Origin: Bacteroidota bacterium | GTDB taxonomy: Bacteria > Bacteroidota > Bacteroidia > B-17B0 > Aurantibacillaceae | Direction of reading: 5' to 3' | DNA: 33,358 nt | Assembly (NCBI GenBank): GCA_023433205.1 | Contig: JAEZDS010000194.1 | Coordinates: forward strand, 1 to 33,358 | Position numbers and translations under genes: made by a program | Part shown: positions 25,096 through 32,873 of the stretch, piece after piece | How positions within the stretch are numbered: position 1 is the stretch's first letter | How the letters are laid out: each line of letters begins with the position of its first letter | The notes under the pieces: model-generated | Seen by the model: only the letters and a program-made list of their open reading frames with translations | Told to the model about the DNA's origin: nothing | The model's database searches: none

Positions 25096-26043
25096 CTACT
25101 TCAACTCCCAGGCCTTCCAGTCCATTTCTTCGCCGTTTAAAATACCGAGGTAAGAGCTGTATCTCTCCTCACTGATCTCTCCCTTTTCTACTGCCTTTAT
25201 TACTGCGCACCTGGGTTCGTTCACGTGCAGGCAATTGTTGAAGCGGCACTCATTCATGCGGGCACGGATCTCAGGGAAATAATGTCCCACCTCCTCTTTT
25301 TTCATTTCAACCAGACCCAGTTCTTTGATACCCGGCGTATCAATAATGGCTCCCCCGAAGTCAAGTGTATGTAATTCGGCAAAGGTGGTGGTGTGCATGC
25401 CTTTTGCATGGGCCGCTGAGATGTCACCTGTCTTAAGTTTCAGATCCGGCTGCAGGGCGTTTATAAGTGTTGATTTACCTACTCCGGAATGCCCTGTTAA
25501 AAGAGTGGTTTTTTTTGCGAACAACGGTTTCAAAGCCTCTACGCTATTGCTTTCGAAACTGCTTACTTTATAACAGGGGTAACCTGCTTTTTCGTAGATG
25601 GTGATTATTTCCTGCTGCAAAACCAGTAACTGCTCATTAAGAAGATCGCACTTGTTAAAAATGATCTTGGCAGGGATCCTGTATGCTTCGGCTGTTACAA
25701 GGAACCTGTCAATAAAACCCAGACTGGTTCTTGGCGATACAAGCGTGGCAATAAGTATCGCCTGATCCATGTTGCTGGCAATGATCTGTGTCTGCCTGCT
25801 GAGGTTTATCGATTTCCGGATGATATAGTTCTTGCGTGGATGGATGCGTGTGATGGAGGCTTCGCTGTCGCTGCCTGCCTCATAGTCCACAACATCTCCC
25901 ACGGCAACGGGATTTGTGGTTTTTCTGCCATCAAGCCGCAGCTTGCCTTTCAGAACACACTCAATTATGCGTCCGTCCTCTTTTTTTACCAGGTAGCGGT
26001 TGCCTGTAGACTTAACAATGGTTCCGGTTGACACAGCAAACAA
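25096..26043 (-). CDS. rsgA: Ribosome small subunit biogenesis GTPase RsgA
   Basis: This circularly permuted GTPase assists late 30S subunit maturation. It has an N-terminal OB fold (about 1-75), then the motifs in the permuted order G4 NKCD (130-133), G1 GHSGVGKST (184-192) and G3 DTPG (235-238). A C-terminal zinc site follows with C266, C271, H273 and C279. The length of 315 residues is normal. No ATG exists at the 5' end: the frame opens with TTG at 26043, and a GTG lies 3 codons later at 26034, close to where related proteins begin. A TACCTTTG box covers 26048-26041, so the GTG may be the real start (see findings). Confidence 0.95.
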   Translation of the reverse strand: MFAVSTGTIVKSTGNRYLVKKEDGRIIECVLKGKLRLDGRKTTNPVAVGDVVDYEAGSDSEASITRIHPRKNYIIRKSINLSRQTQIIASNMDQAILIATLVSPRTSLGFIDRFLVTAEAYRIPAKIIFNKCDLLNEQLLVLQQEIITIYEKAGYPCYKVSSFESNSVEALKPLFAKKTTLLTGHSGVGKSTLINALQPDLKLKTGDISAAHAKGMHTTTFAELHTLDFGGAIIDTPGIKELGLVEMKKEEVGHYFPEIRARMNECRFNNCLHVNEPRCAVIKAVEKGEISEERYSSYLGILNGEEMDWKAWELK

Positions 26044-26098
26044 AGGTACATATTTGTGCGGGTGTAATTTCTTGCCCCAGTAAGAGCCGCTACTTCTT

Positions 26099-26833
26099 TT
26101 AGTAACAATTTGGTGTGTATGCCTCCTCTGAAAAATAAAGCTTACCCGAGCCGGCGCATGTTGCCGGCCGGCTCAGATAAATTGAAAGCGACTTACACTT
26201 AAAATATTCTTCATATGTGCCGGTAACATCTGAAACCTTGTATTCCCACACCTGGCCCTTTGCATCAGTAAGCGTTTGTCCTGCCAGCAGCTCAAAAGTA
26301 TAGGTCGCAAAAAATGGTATTGCATCACTTCTTACTTTTGCTTTCACGTTGTTAATGCCAATGCCGCCCAGGTTATCAAGGATTATCTCTTCATCGTTAG
26401 CTCCGGCCTTCACGGTAAGCTGGTAATTGATGGTCCTGCTATCATAGGAAATATTGTTTCCCGTACATATTTCTTCAGTATAGTTTGCCTCCAGATCCGT
26501 TACCCCAATAAAATGGGCATTGAGTTTCTCTTCAACAGTAATGTTGAGCCTTTCCCGGTCTTCTTTTTTGCCGTTTTTAGAATAGGCTTCCAGCCTTACT
26601 GAAAATGTCCCTGCTTTATCAAAGGTTTTTACCGGCGATTCCTCATTAGAGAAGGTTCCGTCACCAAAATCCCATTCATAACTGTGGCCGTTTTTTGTAT
26701 TGTTGGTAAAGGTAACGGGCTCTCCCACCTTTACCTGCGTTTTGTTGGCTGTAAATCTTACAACAGGTTCCTTCTGACAGGCCTGCAGGGTCAGCAGCAG
26801 CAGTACTGCCAGCGCTTTCGAAATATTTTTCAT
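26099..26833 (-). CDS. Lipoprotein with PKD domain
   Basis: The ATG at 26833 is chosen because it opens a lipoprotein signal, MKNISKALAVLLLLTLQAC, with the lipobox LQAC; the frame itself extends 15 codons further upstream. The 244-residue product then has a PKD-type beta-sandwich with YEWDFGDGTFSNEESPV and AGTFSVRLEAYSKNG, the hallmark of this fold. The remaining ~130 residues contain four cysteines (ICTG, FKCKSL, ATCAG, PNCY) and no recognised domain. It is probably anchored in the outer or inner membrane, facing the periplasm. It is in line with rsgA but has its own promoter candidate upstream. Confidence 0.87.
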   Translation of the reverse strand: MKNISKALAVLLLLTLQACQKEPVVRFTANKTQVKVGEPVTFTNNTKNGHSYEWDFGDGTFSNEESPVKTFDKAGTFSVRLEAYSKNGKKEDRERLNITVEEKLNAHFIGVTDLEANYTEEICTGNNISYDSRTINYQLTVKAGANDEEIILDNLGGIGINNVKAKVRSDAIPFFATYTFELLAGQTLTDAKGQVWEYKVSDVTGTYEEYFKCKSLSIYLSRPATCAGSGKLYFSEEAYTPNCY

Positions 26834-26854
26834 TTGTGGATGTATTTGATCCGT

Positions 26855-26884
26855 GAAAAATAAAAATAATCCCGGCAATTACAA
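26855..26884 (-). promoter_or_regulatory. Bacteroidota-type promoter of the PKD lipoprotein gene
   Basis: On the minus strand a TTG (26884-26882) is followed after 19 bases by TATTTTTC (26862-26855). This matches the TTG/TTTG-N19-TAnnTTTG promoter layout of Bacteroidota with one mismatch in the -7 box. The chosen ATG lies 21 bases downstream of the box. Confidence 0.55.
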
Positions 26885-26926
26885 CCCTGCCCGGACTGAA
26901 ATTCCAAACAGCGCAAAAAGCGGACT

Positions 26927-27577
26927 TCAATCAGCCGCCCCCTTGATAAAGGTAGCCGACCGTTCTCCGGAATCGGTTTTCAGCCTTACGATATAAAGCC
27001 CCGCAGGCAGGGCTGCAACATCAATGGCGCCGCTTCTGTCAGGAAACTGTTCTCCCAGAAACCGGCCTGTAGCTGAATAAATTCTCACAGCAACAATGTT
27101 TATCTCGCTTTTGAGATATAACATACCGGCCGCCGGGTTGGGATAAATGCTCAGGGCAGTTCGGCGGTGCGCCTCCGTTCCCGTTGGAGAAATTACCGTC
27201 ATGTTTACAACCACCACATTACTGTCGTGCGGTATACAAATATTGTTTGAAGGGGTCATCTGCGCCGTGAACCGCACCTGGTAATTGCCTGCCGCTATCT
27301 TCCCTATTGCAAAAGTATCTATGTAGGTACGCTGCGCCGTGAGCAAGCCGTTATAATAGCAACTTTTCAAGGTGACAACAGCAGGGTTGGTGCTGACATG
27401 CTGCGAACTGCTTACTTTATTGCCATAGTTGGAGGTAGTAACTTCCGTGATTATGAGTATATCATCGCCGGTGGTTGGCGCCTGAGGCACAATGGTTGTT
27501 CCGCCGATGGATGGCGATTGGGCAAGCACGATCACTGAAAAGAAGCTGAACAGCAGAGAGGGTAAAATATTTTTCAT
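26927..27577 (-). CDS. T9SS type A sorting-domain protein
   Basis: The 216-residue product has a signal peptide, MKNILPSLLFSFFSVIVLAQ, and a C-terminal type A sorting domain of about 75 residues. That domain starts with SIYPNPAAGMLYL, continues VRIYSATGRFLGEQF and DVAALPAGLYIVRLKTDSG, and ends FIKGAAD. This domain directs export through the type IX secretion system and is usually cleaved on the cell surface. The short passenger (about 120 residues) is beta-rich, with two cysteines (KSCYY, NICIP) that could form a disulfide. No enzymatic motif is seen. A TAATTTTG box lies 24 bases upstream. Confidence 0.88.
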   Translation of the reverse strand: MKNILPSLLFSFFSVIVLAQSPSIGGTTIVPQAPTTGDDILIITEVTTSNYGNKVSSSQHVSTNPAVVTLKSCYYNGLLTAQRTYIDTFAIGKIAAGNYQVRFTAQMTPSNNICIPHDSNVVVVNMTVISPTGTEAHRRTALSIYPNPAAGMLYLKSEINIVAVRIYSATGRFLGEQFPDRSGAIDVAALPAGLYIVRLKTDSGERSATFIKGAAD

Positions 27578-27890
27578 GGTGTTTTTTTCAGTGGCTATTT
27601 CAAAATTAATGCCGCGAAATGTTAATGCACGGTTTTCAGACTACAATTCCAGGGCACGGTTCAAGCAGATGTATAAAATGTGATTAAATGTTGATACAAA
27701 ATTTCATTCAGAAAACACCATTTGCATTTTGCGTTCAGAAACTCTGCGTTGATGCTCATTGAGCAGGAAGTCCGCCGGATGCAGCCCTTTCCAAACTACT
27801 GTTAATGTTTGAATAAAAGGCCTCAGCACTTCTGCGCAGCTGCGTAAAAAAGCGTAAATTGGGCGCTCATTATTAAACCATAATTTTTAT
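27578..27890. other. Divergent intergenic region without a visible gene
   Basis: This 313-base region separates the T9SS type A gene (minus) and the thiolase gene (plus). It holds the TAATTTTG box for the minus gene. About 29 bases before the thiolase ATG is TAAATTGG (27855-27862), one mismatch from the -7 consensus and a possible thiolase promoter. The octamer TTCAGAAA occurs twice, at about 27706 and 27734. I see no tRNA, terminator or plausible small gene. Confidence 0.5.
27601..27608 (-). promoter_or_regulatory. TAnnTTTG -7 box upstream of the T9SS type A gene
   Basis: The minus strand reads TAATTTTG here, an exact match to the Bacteroidota -7 element. The gene's ATG is 23 bases downstream. 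At the expected -33 distance only GTG is found, so the -33 element is weak. Confidence 0.45.
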
Positions 27891-29066
27891 ATGAAAGAAG
27901 TTTATATAGTGGCCGCGGTGCGTACCCCTCTTGGGTCGTTCGGTGGTTCACTTGCCTCTGTACCGGCTACCAGACTGGGCGCAGCAGCAATCAGGGCTGC
28001 GATGGATAGAATTAAGCTGGATGCAAAACTTGTAAATGAAGTTTTTATGGGTGCTGTGCTTCAGGCAAACCTCGGACAAGCGCCTGCACGCCAGGCTGCA
28101 AAGTTCGCCGGATTGCCCGATACTGTTAGCTGCACAACCGTAAATAAAGTGTGCGCAAGCGGCATGAAAGCTATTTCACTGGGCGCCCAAAGTATTATGC
28201 TTGGCGACAATGATATTGTAGTGGCCGGTGGCATGGAAAACATGAGCATGACCCCTTACTATCTCGAGAACAACCGCTGGGGAGCAAAATACGGTAATGG
28301 TGTGCTGGTTGACGGACTTGCAAAAGATGGCCTGATGGATGTGTATGGCAATGTGCCCATGGGCAACTGCGCCGATGCCTGTGCAACTGAATACAAATTT
28401 TCACGGGAAGACCAGGACAATTTTGCGGTAGAATCCTATAAGCGTTCAGCCAAAGCATGGTCTGAAGGAAAATTTAAAGATGAAGTGATCCCGGTAACAG
28501 TAAAGACCAGAAAGGGAGATGTGGAGTTTGCTGAGGACGAGGAATACAAAAATGTAAATTTTGAAAAGATCCCGGGTTTAAAACCCGCTTTCGGAAAAGA
28601 GGGTACCGTAACTGCCGCCAATGCCAGCACCATGAACGATGGAGCCGCTGCAGTGGTGCTTATGAGTAAAGAAAAAGCTGAAGAGCTGGGGATAAAACCA
28701 ATTGCAAGAATTGTTTCCTACGCTGATGCTGAGCAGGCACCTGAAAAATTCACTACCACACCCAGTGTGGCCGTGCCACGCGCTGTTAAAAAGGCCGGAC
28801 TGGAAATGAAGCAGATCGATTTTTTTGAGCTGAACGAAGCTTTCAGCGTGGTAGGTTTGGCGAATATAAAATTAATGAATCTTGATCCCGCAAAAGTTAA
28901 CGTACACGGAGGCGCTGTGTCACTCGGACATCCTCTGGGGGCCAGCGGGGCAAGGATCATCGTTACGCTTATCAATGTGCTTAAACAAAATAAGGGCAAA
29001 TATGGCGCGGCAGGCATCTGTAATGGTGGCGGTGGAGCCAGCGCCATGGTAATTGAACTAGTTTAA
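27891..29066 (+). CDS. Thiolase, probable acetyl-CoA C-acetyltransferase
   Basis: It catalyses the reversible condensation of two acetyl-CoA or thiolysis of 3-ketoacyl-CoA. It has 391 residues. The catalytic set is complete: nucleophile C88 in VNKVCASGMKAI, NEAF at 315-318, H347 in GHPLGASGAR and C377 in CNGGGGASAMVIE. The N-terminus EVYIVAAVRTPLGSFGGSL and the GGMENMS motif are those of biosynthetic/degradative type acetyl-CoA acetyltransferases, closest in pattern to AtoB/PhaA. Substrate length preference cannot be fixed from sequence. It lies 11 bases before gcvT, probably in one transcript. Confidence 0.92.
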   Translation: MKEVYIVAAVRTPLGSFGGSLASVPATRLGAAAIRAAMDRIKLDAKLVNEVFMGAVLQANLGQAPARQAAKFAGLPDTVSCTTVNKVCASGMKAISLGAQSIMLGDNDIVVAGGMENMSMTPYYLENNRWGAKYGNGVLVDGLAKDGLMDVYGNVPMGNCADACATEYKFSREDQDNFAVESYKRSAKAWSEGKFKDEVIPVTVKTRKGDVEFAEDEEYKNVNFEKIPGLKPAFGKEGTVTAANASTMNDGAAAVVLMSKEKAEELGIKPIARIVSYADAEQAPEKFTTTPSVAVPRAVKKAGLEMKQIDFFELNEAFSVVGLANIKLMNLDPAKVNVHGGAVSLGHPLGASGARIIVTLINVLKQNKGKYGAAGICNGGGGASAMVIELV

Positions 29067-29077
29067 TATTACAACCA

Positions 29078-30175
29078 ATGGATACACTTGAAATAAAAAG
29101 AACTGCGTTAACTGATAAACATATCAGCCTTGGTGCCAAAATGGTTCCCTTTGCCGGTTTTAATATGCCGGTGTCGTACACAGGTTTAAACGAGGAGCAC
29201 AATGCTGTGCGTAACAGCGTCGGCGTGTTCGATGTAAGCCACATGGGAGAATTTATCCTTAAAGGCGACAACGCGCTTGATCTTATTCAGCGAGTAACAA
29301 GCAACGATGCCTCTGTACTTACTGATGGCAAAGCTCAGTATTCATGTTTCCCTAATGATAATGGAGGAATTGTGGATGACCTGCTGGTGTACAGGATCGA
29401 CGTTAAGACGTATATGCTTGTTGTAAACGCGGGTAATATCACCAAAGACTGGAACTGGCTGCAAAAACACAATACCAGGGATGTTGAAATGAAGGATATT
29501 TCGGCAGACACTTCTTTGCTGGCAGTACAGGGACCAAATGCAATAAAAGCACTTCAAAAACTTACCGATGTTAAACTCGCAGATATTCCTTACTACAGTT
29601 TTGTAAAAGGAAAGTTTAACGGCATTGATAATGTAGTGATCAGCAACACGGGTTATACCGGGGCCGGCGGATTTGAGCTCTATTTTGAGAACACTGTTGC
29701 AGAGAAAATGTGGAATGATATTTTTGAGGCAGGCAAAGAATTCGATATTAAACCAATTGGACTTGGCGCCCGCGACACATTGCGCCTTGAAATGGGATTT
29801 TGTCTCTACGGCAATGATATTGATGATACCACCTCTCCTATTGAGGCAGGCCTGGGGTGGATAACCAAGTTTACCAAAGAATTTACCAACCGTTCGCAGA
29901 TCGAGCAGCAAAAAAAGGATGGCGTGAGAAAAAAGCTTGTAGGTTTTGAGATGATTGACCGTGGCATTCCACGTCACGATTACCAGATAACCGACAATGC
30001 CGGGAAGGTAATAGGCCGTGTGACTTCGGGAACCCAAAGTCCTACACTGGGCAAGGCCATTGGACTTGGCTATGTGGAAACGGCTTTTGCAAAGGCTGAT
30101 AGCGAAATAGCCATACTTATCCGCGACAAAGCAGTTAAAGCCCGGGTCTGCAAGATCCCGTTCCTGAAGAAGTAA
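29078..30175 (+). CDS. gcvT: Glycine cleavage system T protein (aminomethyltransferase)
   Basis: It transfers the methylene group from the aminomethyl-lipoyl H protein to tetrahydrofolate, releasing ammonia. It has 365 residues. Signatures include PFAGFNMPVSY, GVFDVSHMGEF, SCFPNDNGGIVDDLLVYR, NTGYTGAGGFELYF, GLGARDTLRLEMGFCLYGND and IEAGLGWITKF, with a C-terminal beta-barrel ending SGTQSPTLGKAIGLGY. The GAGG variant of the YTGExG motif is what I recall from Bacteroidota T proteins. gcvH and gcvP are not in this window, consistent with the dispersed gcv genes of this phylum. Confidence 0.95.
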   Translation: MDTLEIKRTALTDKHISLGAKMVPFAGFNMPVSYTGLNEEHNAVRNSVGVFDVSHMGEFILKGDNALDLIQRVTSNDASVLTDGKAQYSCFPNDNGGIVDDLLVYRIDVKTYMLVVNAGNITKDWNWLQKHNTRDVEMKDISADTSLLAVQGPNAIKALQKLTDVKLADIPYYSFVKGKFNGIDNVVISNTGYTGAGGFELYFENTVAEKMWNDIFEAGKEFDIKPIGLGARDTLRLEMGFCLYGNDIDDTTSPIEAGLGWITKFTKEFTNRSQIEQQKKDGVRKKLVGFEMIDRGIPRHDYQITDNAGKVIGRVTSGTQSPTLGKAIGLGYVETAFAKADSEIAILIRDKAVKARVCKIPFLKK

Positions 30176-30231
30176 ACGTAACCCTGTTGAATCTGCCTGC
30201 AGGAGGCATGATCTATCTGTGTAAAAACAAT

Positions 30232-30239
30232 TATATTTG
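30232..30239 (+). promoter_or_regulatory. TAnnTTTG -7 box upstream of the MORN-repeat gene
   Basis: TATATTTG is an exact match to the Bacteroidota -7 element and lies 15 bases before the ATG at 30255. I see no good -33 TTTG at the usual distance, so this is moderate evidence. Confidence 0.45.
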
Positions 30240-30254
30240 ACCGCTTCACTCTGA

Positions 30255-31154
30255 ATGCGGTCATTTTTTTATATGTTAATGCTGTTCGCGGCTCCTGCAG
30301 TTTACTCGCAGACATTCAACATCTGGGAGGGCGATACCATCAACCGTACTGATATTTATAGCAAAAAGCAGGGCAAGTGGGTCTTGTTCGGCGATAGCCG
30401 TGAGGGAGAATGTTTTGCCGCTACTCAAAAGGTTGAAGAGGGAAACTACTCCGACAACAAAAAAACCGGTCTGTGGATCGAATACTATTGTAGCGGCACT
30501 ATCCGGTCGAAGGTAACTTTTGTAAATGGGCGGCCAAATGGTCCGGTACTGCTATATCATGAAAACGGTAAGATAAGCGAAGAAGGTACCTGGCGTAATA
30601 ACCGCTGGATAGGGAACTACAGACTGTTTTACGACAACGGACAGGTGCAGCACGAGTTTGAATTCAGTGAAGCCGGTCGAAGAGAAGGCAAACAAAAATA
30701 CTTTTATGAGAACGGACAGCTGGCAGTGGAGGGTAATTTCGAGAATGGAAGGGAAAGTGGCCTCATACGGGAATACTATGAAAACGGTGATCTGAAGGCT
30801 GAAAAAAACTACAATAACGGAGCGGTTGACGAGAATTCTATCCAGACCTACCAGCCAAAAAATCCTCTGAAGAAACTGCCCGATGAAGTGGCAGAAAATG
30901 CCCCTGTGGTAAAAGTGCTTCCTGAGGAAAAACCCAATGAAGCCGCGCTTCCCGAAGGGAAAAAATTACCCTCTGTGCTCAACGGGAAATACGTGCTTTA
31001 TAACCGCAACAGGCAGGTAACCAAGGATGGGATCTTCAAGGACAACCGCTTTATGGAAGGAAAGGCATATATATACAATGATAATGGCATCCTTCAGCGT
31101 ATTGCGCTCTACCGCAATGGACTTTATGTAGGAGATGAGCCTTTTAACCCTTAG
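30255..31154 (+). CDS. Secreted MORN-repeat (YwqK-like) protein
   Basis: The 299-residue product has a signal peptide (MRSFFYMLMLFAAPAVYSQ) and about seven MORN_2-type repeats. Five lie in the first part, with cores such as TGLWIEYYCSG, NGPVLLYHENG, IGNYRLFYDNG, REGKQKYFYENG and ESGLIREYYENG. Two more lie near the C-terminus (LNGKYVLYNRN and MEGKAYIYNDNG). A proline/glutamate-rich linker of about 50 residues (around 195-245) separates the two blocks. Such repeats form open beta sheets; in Bacteroidota they occur in envelope proteins of unknown role. Some databases label the family 'YwqK antitoxin', but no toxin gene is adjacent here. Confidence 0.87.
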   Translation: MRSFFYMLMLFAAPAVYSQTFNIWEGDTINRTDIYSKKQGKWVLFGDSREGECFAATQKVEEGNYSDNKKTGLWIEYYCSGTIRSKVTFVNGRPNGPVLLYHENGKISEEGTWRNNRWIGNYRLFYDNGQVQHEFEFSEAGRREGKQKYFYENGQLAVEGNFENGRESGLIREYYENGDLKAEKNYNNGAVDENSIQTYQPKNPLKKLPDEVAENAPVVKVLPEEKPNEAALPEGKKLPSVLNGKYVLYNRNRQVTKDGIFKDNRFMEGKAYIYNDNGILQRIALYRNGLYVGDEPFNP

Positions 31155-31266
31155 GCCTCAGTGATCGTTAAAAGAGATCCGCACAGTTTTTCCCATCAAG
31201 TACATTTTTTACATTTACACCTCCTCAGCATTACGAATTTGCTGCTGCGGGGCCATTTAATCAGTG

Positions 31267-31656
31267 ATGAAACAGGAAATAGCCGAATACCACAAGCAGC
31301 AGTTGGGAGCAGACAGGGAGATCTGTAACAAACTGTATGAGTTGATCTCAGTTGAACTTCCACTTGCCGAAAACAAGATCTGGCACCGGCATCCTGTTTG
31401 GTTTTTGGATGGTAACCCTGTTGTGGGCTACAGTAAACTAAAGGATTGCGTTCGTTTGCTTTTCTGGAGCGGTCAGTCCTTCGGCGAACCTGCTTTGATA
31501 CCTGAAGGCTCGTTTAAAGCTGCGGAAGCACGATACAATTCAGCTGATCAGATCGATCCCTCTGATCTTAGCCGCTGGCTGAACAAGGCCAAGACTATAC
31601 AATGGGATTATAAAAACCTGGTAAAAAGGAAAGGCAGGCTTGAAAAACTCTTTTAA
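31267..31656 (+). CDS. DUF1801 domain protein
   Basis: The 129-residue protein matches the pattern of DUF1801/YdhG-like proteins: ENKIWHRHPVWFLDGNPVVGY, then LKDCVRLLFWSGQSFGEP and the C-terminal WLNKAKTIQWDYKNL. The family folds like the iron chaperone frataxin group; no enzymatic role is established that I can state. The ATG at 31267 is chosen over the adjacent GTG at 31264. TACATTTA at 31210-31217 may be part of its promoter. Likely cytoplasmic, monocistronic. Confidence 0.85.
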   Translation: MKQEIAEYHKQQLGADREICNKLYELISVELPLAENKIWHRHPVWFLDGNPVVGYSKLKDCVRLLFWSGQSFGEPALIPEGSFKAAEARYNSADQIDPSDLSRWLNKAKTIQWDYKNLVKRKGRLEKLF

Positions 31657-31668
31657 GTCCCTTATTTA

Positions 31669-31676
31669 TATTTTTG
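31669..31676 (+). promoter_or_regulatory. TAnnTTTG -7 box upstream of the small unknown gene
   Basis: TATTTTTG matches the Bacteroidota -7 element exactly and lies 34 bases before the ATG at 31711, in the 54-base gap after the DUF1801 gene. A -33 element is not clear. Confidence 0.45.
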
Positions 31677-31710
31677 GCAACTTTTGTGATAAAAATCCGT
31701 AAGCAGGTCT

Positions 31711-32103
31711 ATGGAAGAAATTACAGCATCAGAATTAGAGTACCGTTTTGCAGAAGGTCAGCTTTTTACCGAGGGTGGTATCCGGATCTGGAAAGATGAG
31801 ACCGGAAAGTTCGGGGACCCTGTTTACCGTATAGAATCTCTGAAAAGTGATAAGGAATCCGGCAAGCTGGTGCTAAAGCTCAGTAACAATGAGGTGATCG
31901 AGATCGCCGAACCGAGTGGTTTTCTGGTCGACAAAAATAAATTTGTGGTGCAAAAAGCATCAGGGATCAGCTGGCACCAGTCAGGTATCAGAATTTTGTC
32001 GTACACTTTAAAAGGCCAGTCAGTTACAACACGCGCTGCCATTCCTTATAAACATTTCGACACCTCGGCCCAGGCACACGCTTTTGAGATCTATACGCTT
32101 TAA
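31711..32103 (+). CDS. Small protein of unknown function
   Basis: The 130-residue product has no signal peptide or membrane helix and is not recognised. It appears beta-rich, with alternating charged and hydrophobic stretches (GGIRIWKDETGKFG, SGKLVLKLSNNEVIEI, NKFVVQKASGISWHQSGIRIL) and a C-terminal part PYKHFDTSAQAHAFEIYTL. It carries a -7 box upstream and a weak hairpin with a T-rich tail after the stop, so it looks like a single-gene unit. The normal codon use and the regulatory signals support it as a real gene. Confidence 0.7.
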   Translation: MEEITASELEYRFAEGQLFTEGGIRIWKDETGKFGDPVYRIESLKSDKESGKLVLKLSNNEVIEIAEPSGFLVDKNKFVVQKASGISWHQSGIRILSYTLKGQSVTTRAAIPYKHFDTSAQAHAFEIYTL

Positions 32104-32105
32104 GC

Positions 32106-32128
32106 GGGGTAAAGGCCCCTGTTTTATT
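32106..32128 (+). terminator. Weak terminator after the small unknown gene
   Basis: GGGG (32106-32109) and CCCC (32116-32119) form a short stem with a 6-base loop, followed by TGTTTTATTT, starting 2 bases after the stop codon. The stem is only 4 pairs, so confidence is low. Confidence 0.35.
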
Positions 32129-32186
32129 TAATTTGCGGCCAGGATGCTGAACAGGGCGGAAATTTCCCTTAACAATAAAAATTCAC

Positions 32187-32194
32187 TATTTTTG
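32187..32194 (+). promoter_or_regulatory. -7 promoter box of the tRNA-Ala gene
   Basis: TATTTTTG is an exact TAnnTTTG match that ends 19 bases before the mature tRNA. A TTTC about 20 bases upstream of it (32163-32166) could act as the -33 element (3 of 4 bases). Transcription would start a few bases 3' of the box, leaving a short 5' leader. Confidence 0.6.
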
Positions 32195-32211
32195 CACCTC
32201 AATTTTAGCAA

Positions 32212-32287
<76 letters not shown>

Positions 32288-32301
32288 CAAGATTAAACAT
32301 C

Positions 32302-32341
32302 AAACCACTGTCTTTCAATTAGATAGTGGTTTTTGTTTTTT
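32302..32341 (+). terminator. Rho-independent terminator of the tRNA gene
   Basis: AAACCACT (32302-32309) pairs perfectly with AGTGGTTT (32325-32332), and TTTTGTTTTTT follows. On the minus strand no T run follows, so it serves the tRNA transcript. Confidence 0.88.
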
Positions 32342-32379
32342 GAATTAGTCCGCATTTAGCCCGCTTTGGGAACAATTTA

Positions 32380-32871
32380 CTACAAAGACACCCCTAAACC
32401 CCTTAGCAGTCCGAGTGTATTTACGTGGTTAATGGTGAAACGACCGCAAACGTCCGGGAGCTTGATAGATTTCTTACTTGCAGGGCTCGATACCTCCTGA
32501 GTTACAATAGTCGTCCCGTGCACCATAGCATAAGAAACTAGCCAGGCATCAGCTCTATGTGCTTCTGAAAATATTGCAATCGCCGCAGTTGTGTATTGGG
32601 TTCCTGGAGCGCTTGCCCATGAGATCACCTGACTGTATTGAAGTAAAATCTCCTCTGTGCTTTTAAAAAAGTCAACAGGCAAATTAGTTTCGCACCAGTT
32701 TGACAAATCGTCCTCGACATGATGTAGTTCAGCATAAACCTTGTCGATACTAATAATGTGCCCCTGTTCGGCCAGTTCCTTCACTTTGGACCAGAAAGAA
32801 GGCCAAACATCCATCGGATAGTGAAAGCGATGTGCCTGTATAAAGAAACCACTATCAAGGAGGTATGGCAT
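32380..32871 (-). CDS. DUF4411 PIN-like domain protein (putative toxin nuclease)
   Basis: The 163-residue product has the PIN-like fold pattern of DUF4411. It starts MPYLLDSGFFI and keeps four acidic residues placed like the PIN metal site: D6, E48 (IDKVYAELHH), D108 (AHRADAWLVSYA) and E126 (TIVTQEVSS). PIN proteins are usually ribonucleases acting as toxins. The gene starts 2 bases after the stop of an ImmA/IrrE-type gene on the same strand, a pairing known from predicted toxin-antitoxin modules. Toxin activity is inferred from family and context. No clear Shine-Dalgarno decides the start, but AAGGAGG-like bases are absent and the ATG is well placed for the D6 motif. Confidence 0.88.
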   Translation of the reverse strand: MPYLLDSGFFIQAHRFHYPMDVWPSFWSKVKELAEQGHIISIDKVYAELHHVEDDLSNWCETNLPVDFFKSTEEILLQYSQVISWASAPGTQYTTAAIAIFSEAHRADAWLVSYAMVHGTTIVTQEVSSPASKKSIKLPDVCGRFTINHVNTLGLLRGLGVSL

Positions 32872-32873
32872 TT

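Noticed and set aside
27578..27890. Small RNA or riboswitch in the thiolase leader
   Set aside because: I could not draw a convincing conserved fold; only short repeats (TTCAGAAA twice, TGCGTT twice) and promoter-like boxes are seen.
29342..30037. 231-codon open frame on the minus strand
   Set aside because: It is antisense to gcvT, with a composition like a reverse-frame shadow (many Cys/Phe/His runs) and no domain.
30255..31154. Toxin-antitoxin assignment for the MORN-repeat protein
   Set aside because: The 'YwqK antitoxin' label is a database name; this protein has a signal peptide and no adjacent toxin gene.
32288..32379. Attachment-site repeat of the tRNA 3' end
   Set aside because: No second copy of the tRNA 3' sequence is visible in the window, so an att site cannot be claimed; kept only as a hypothesis in the findings.
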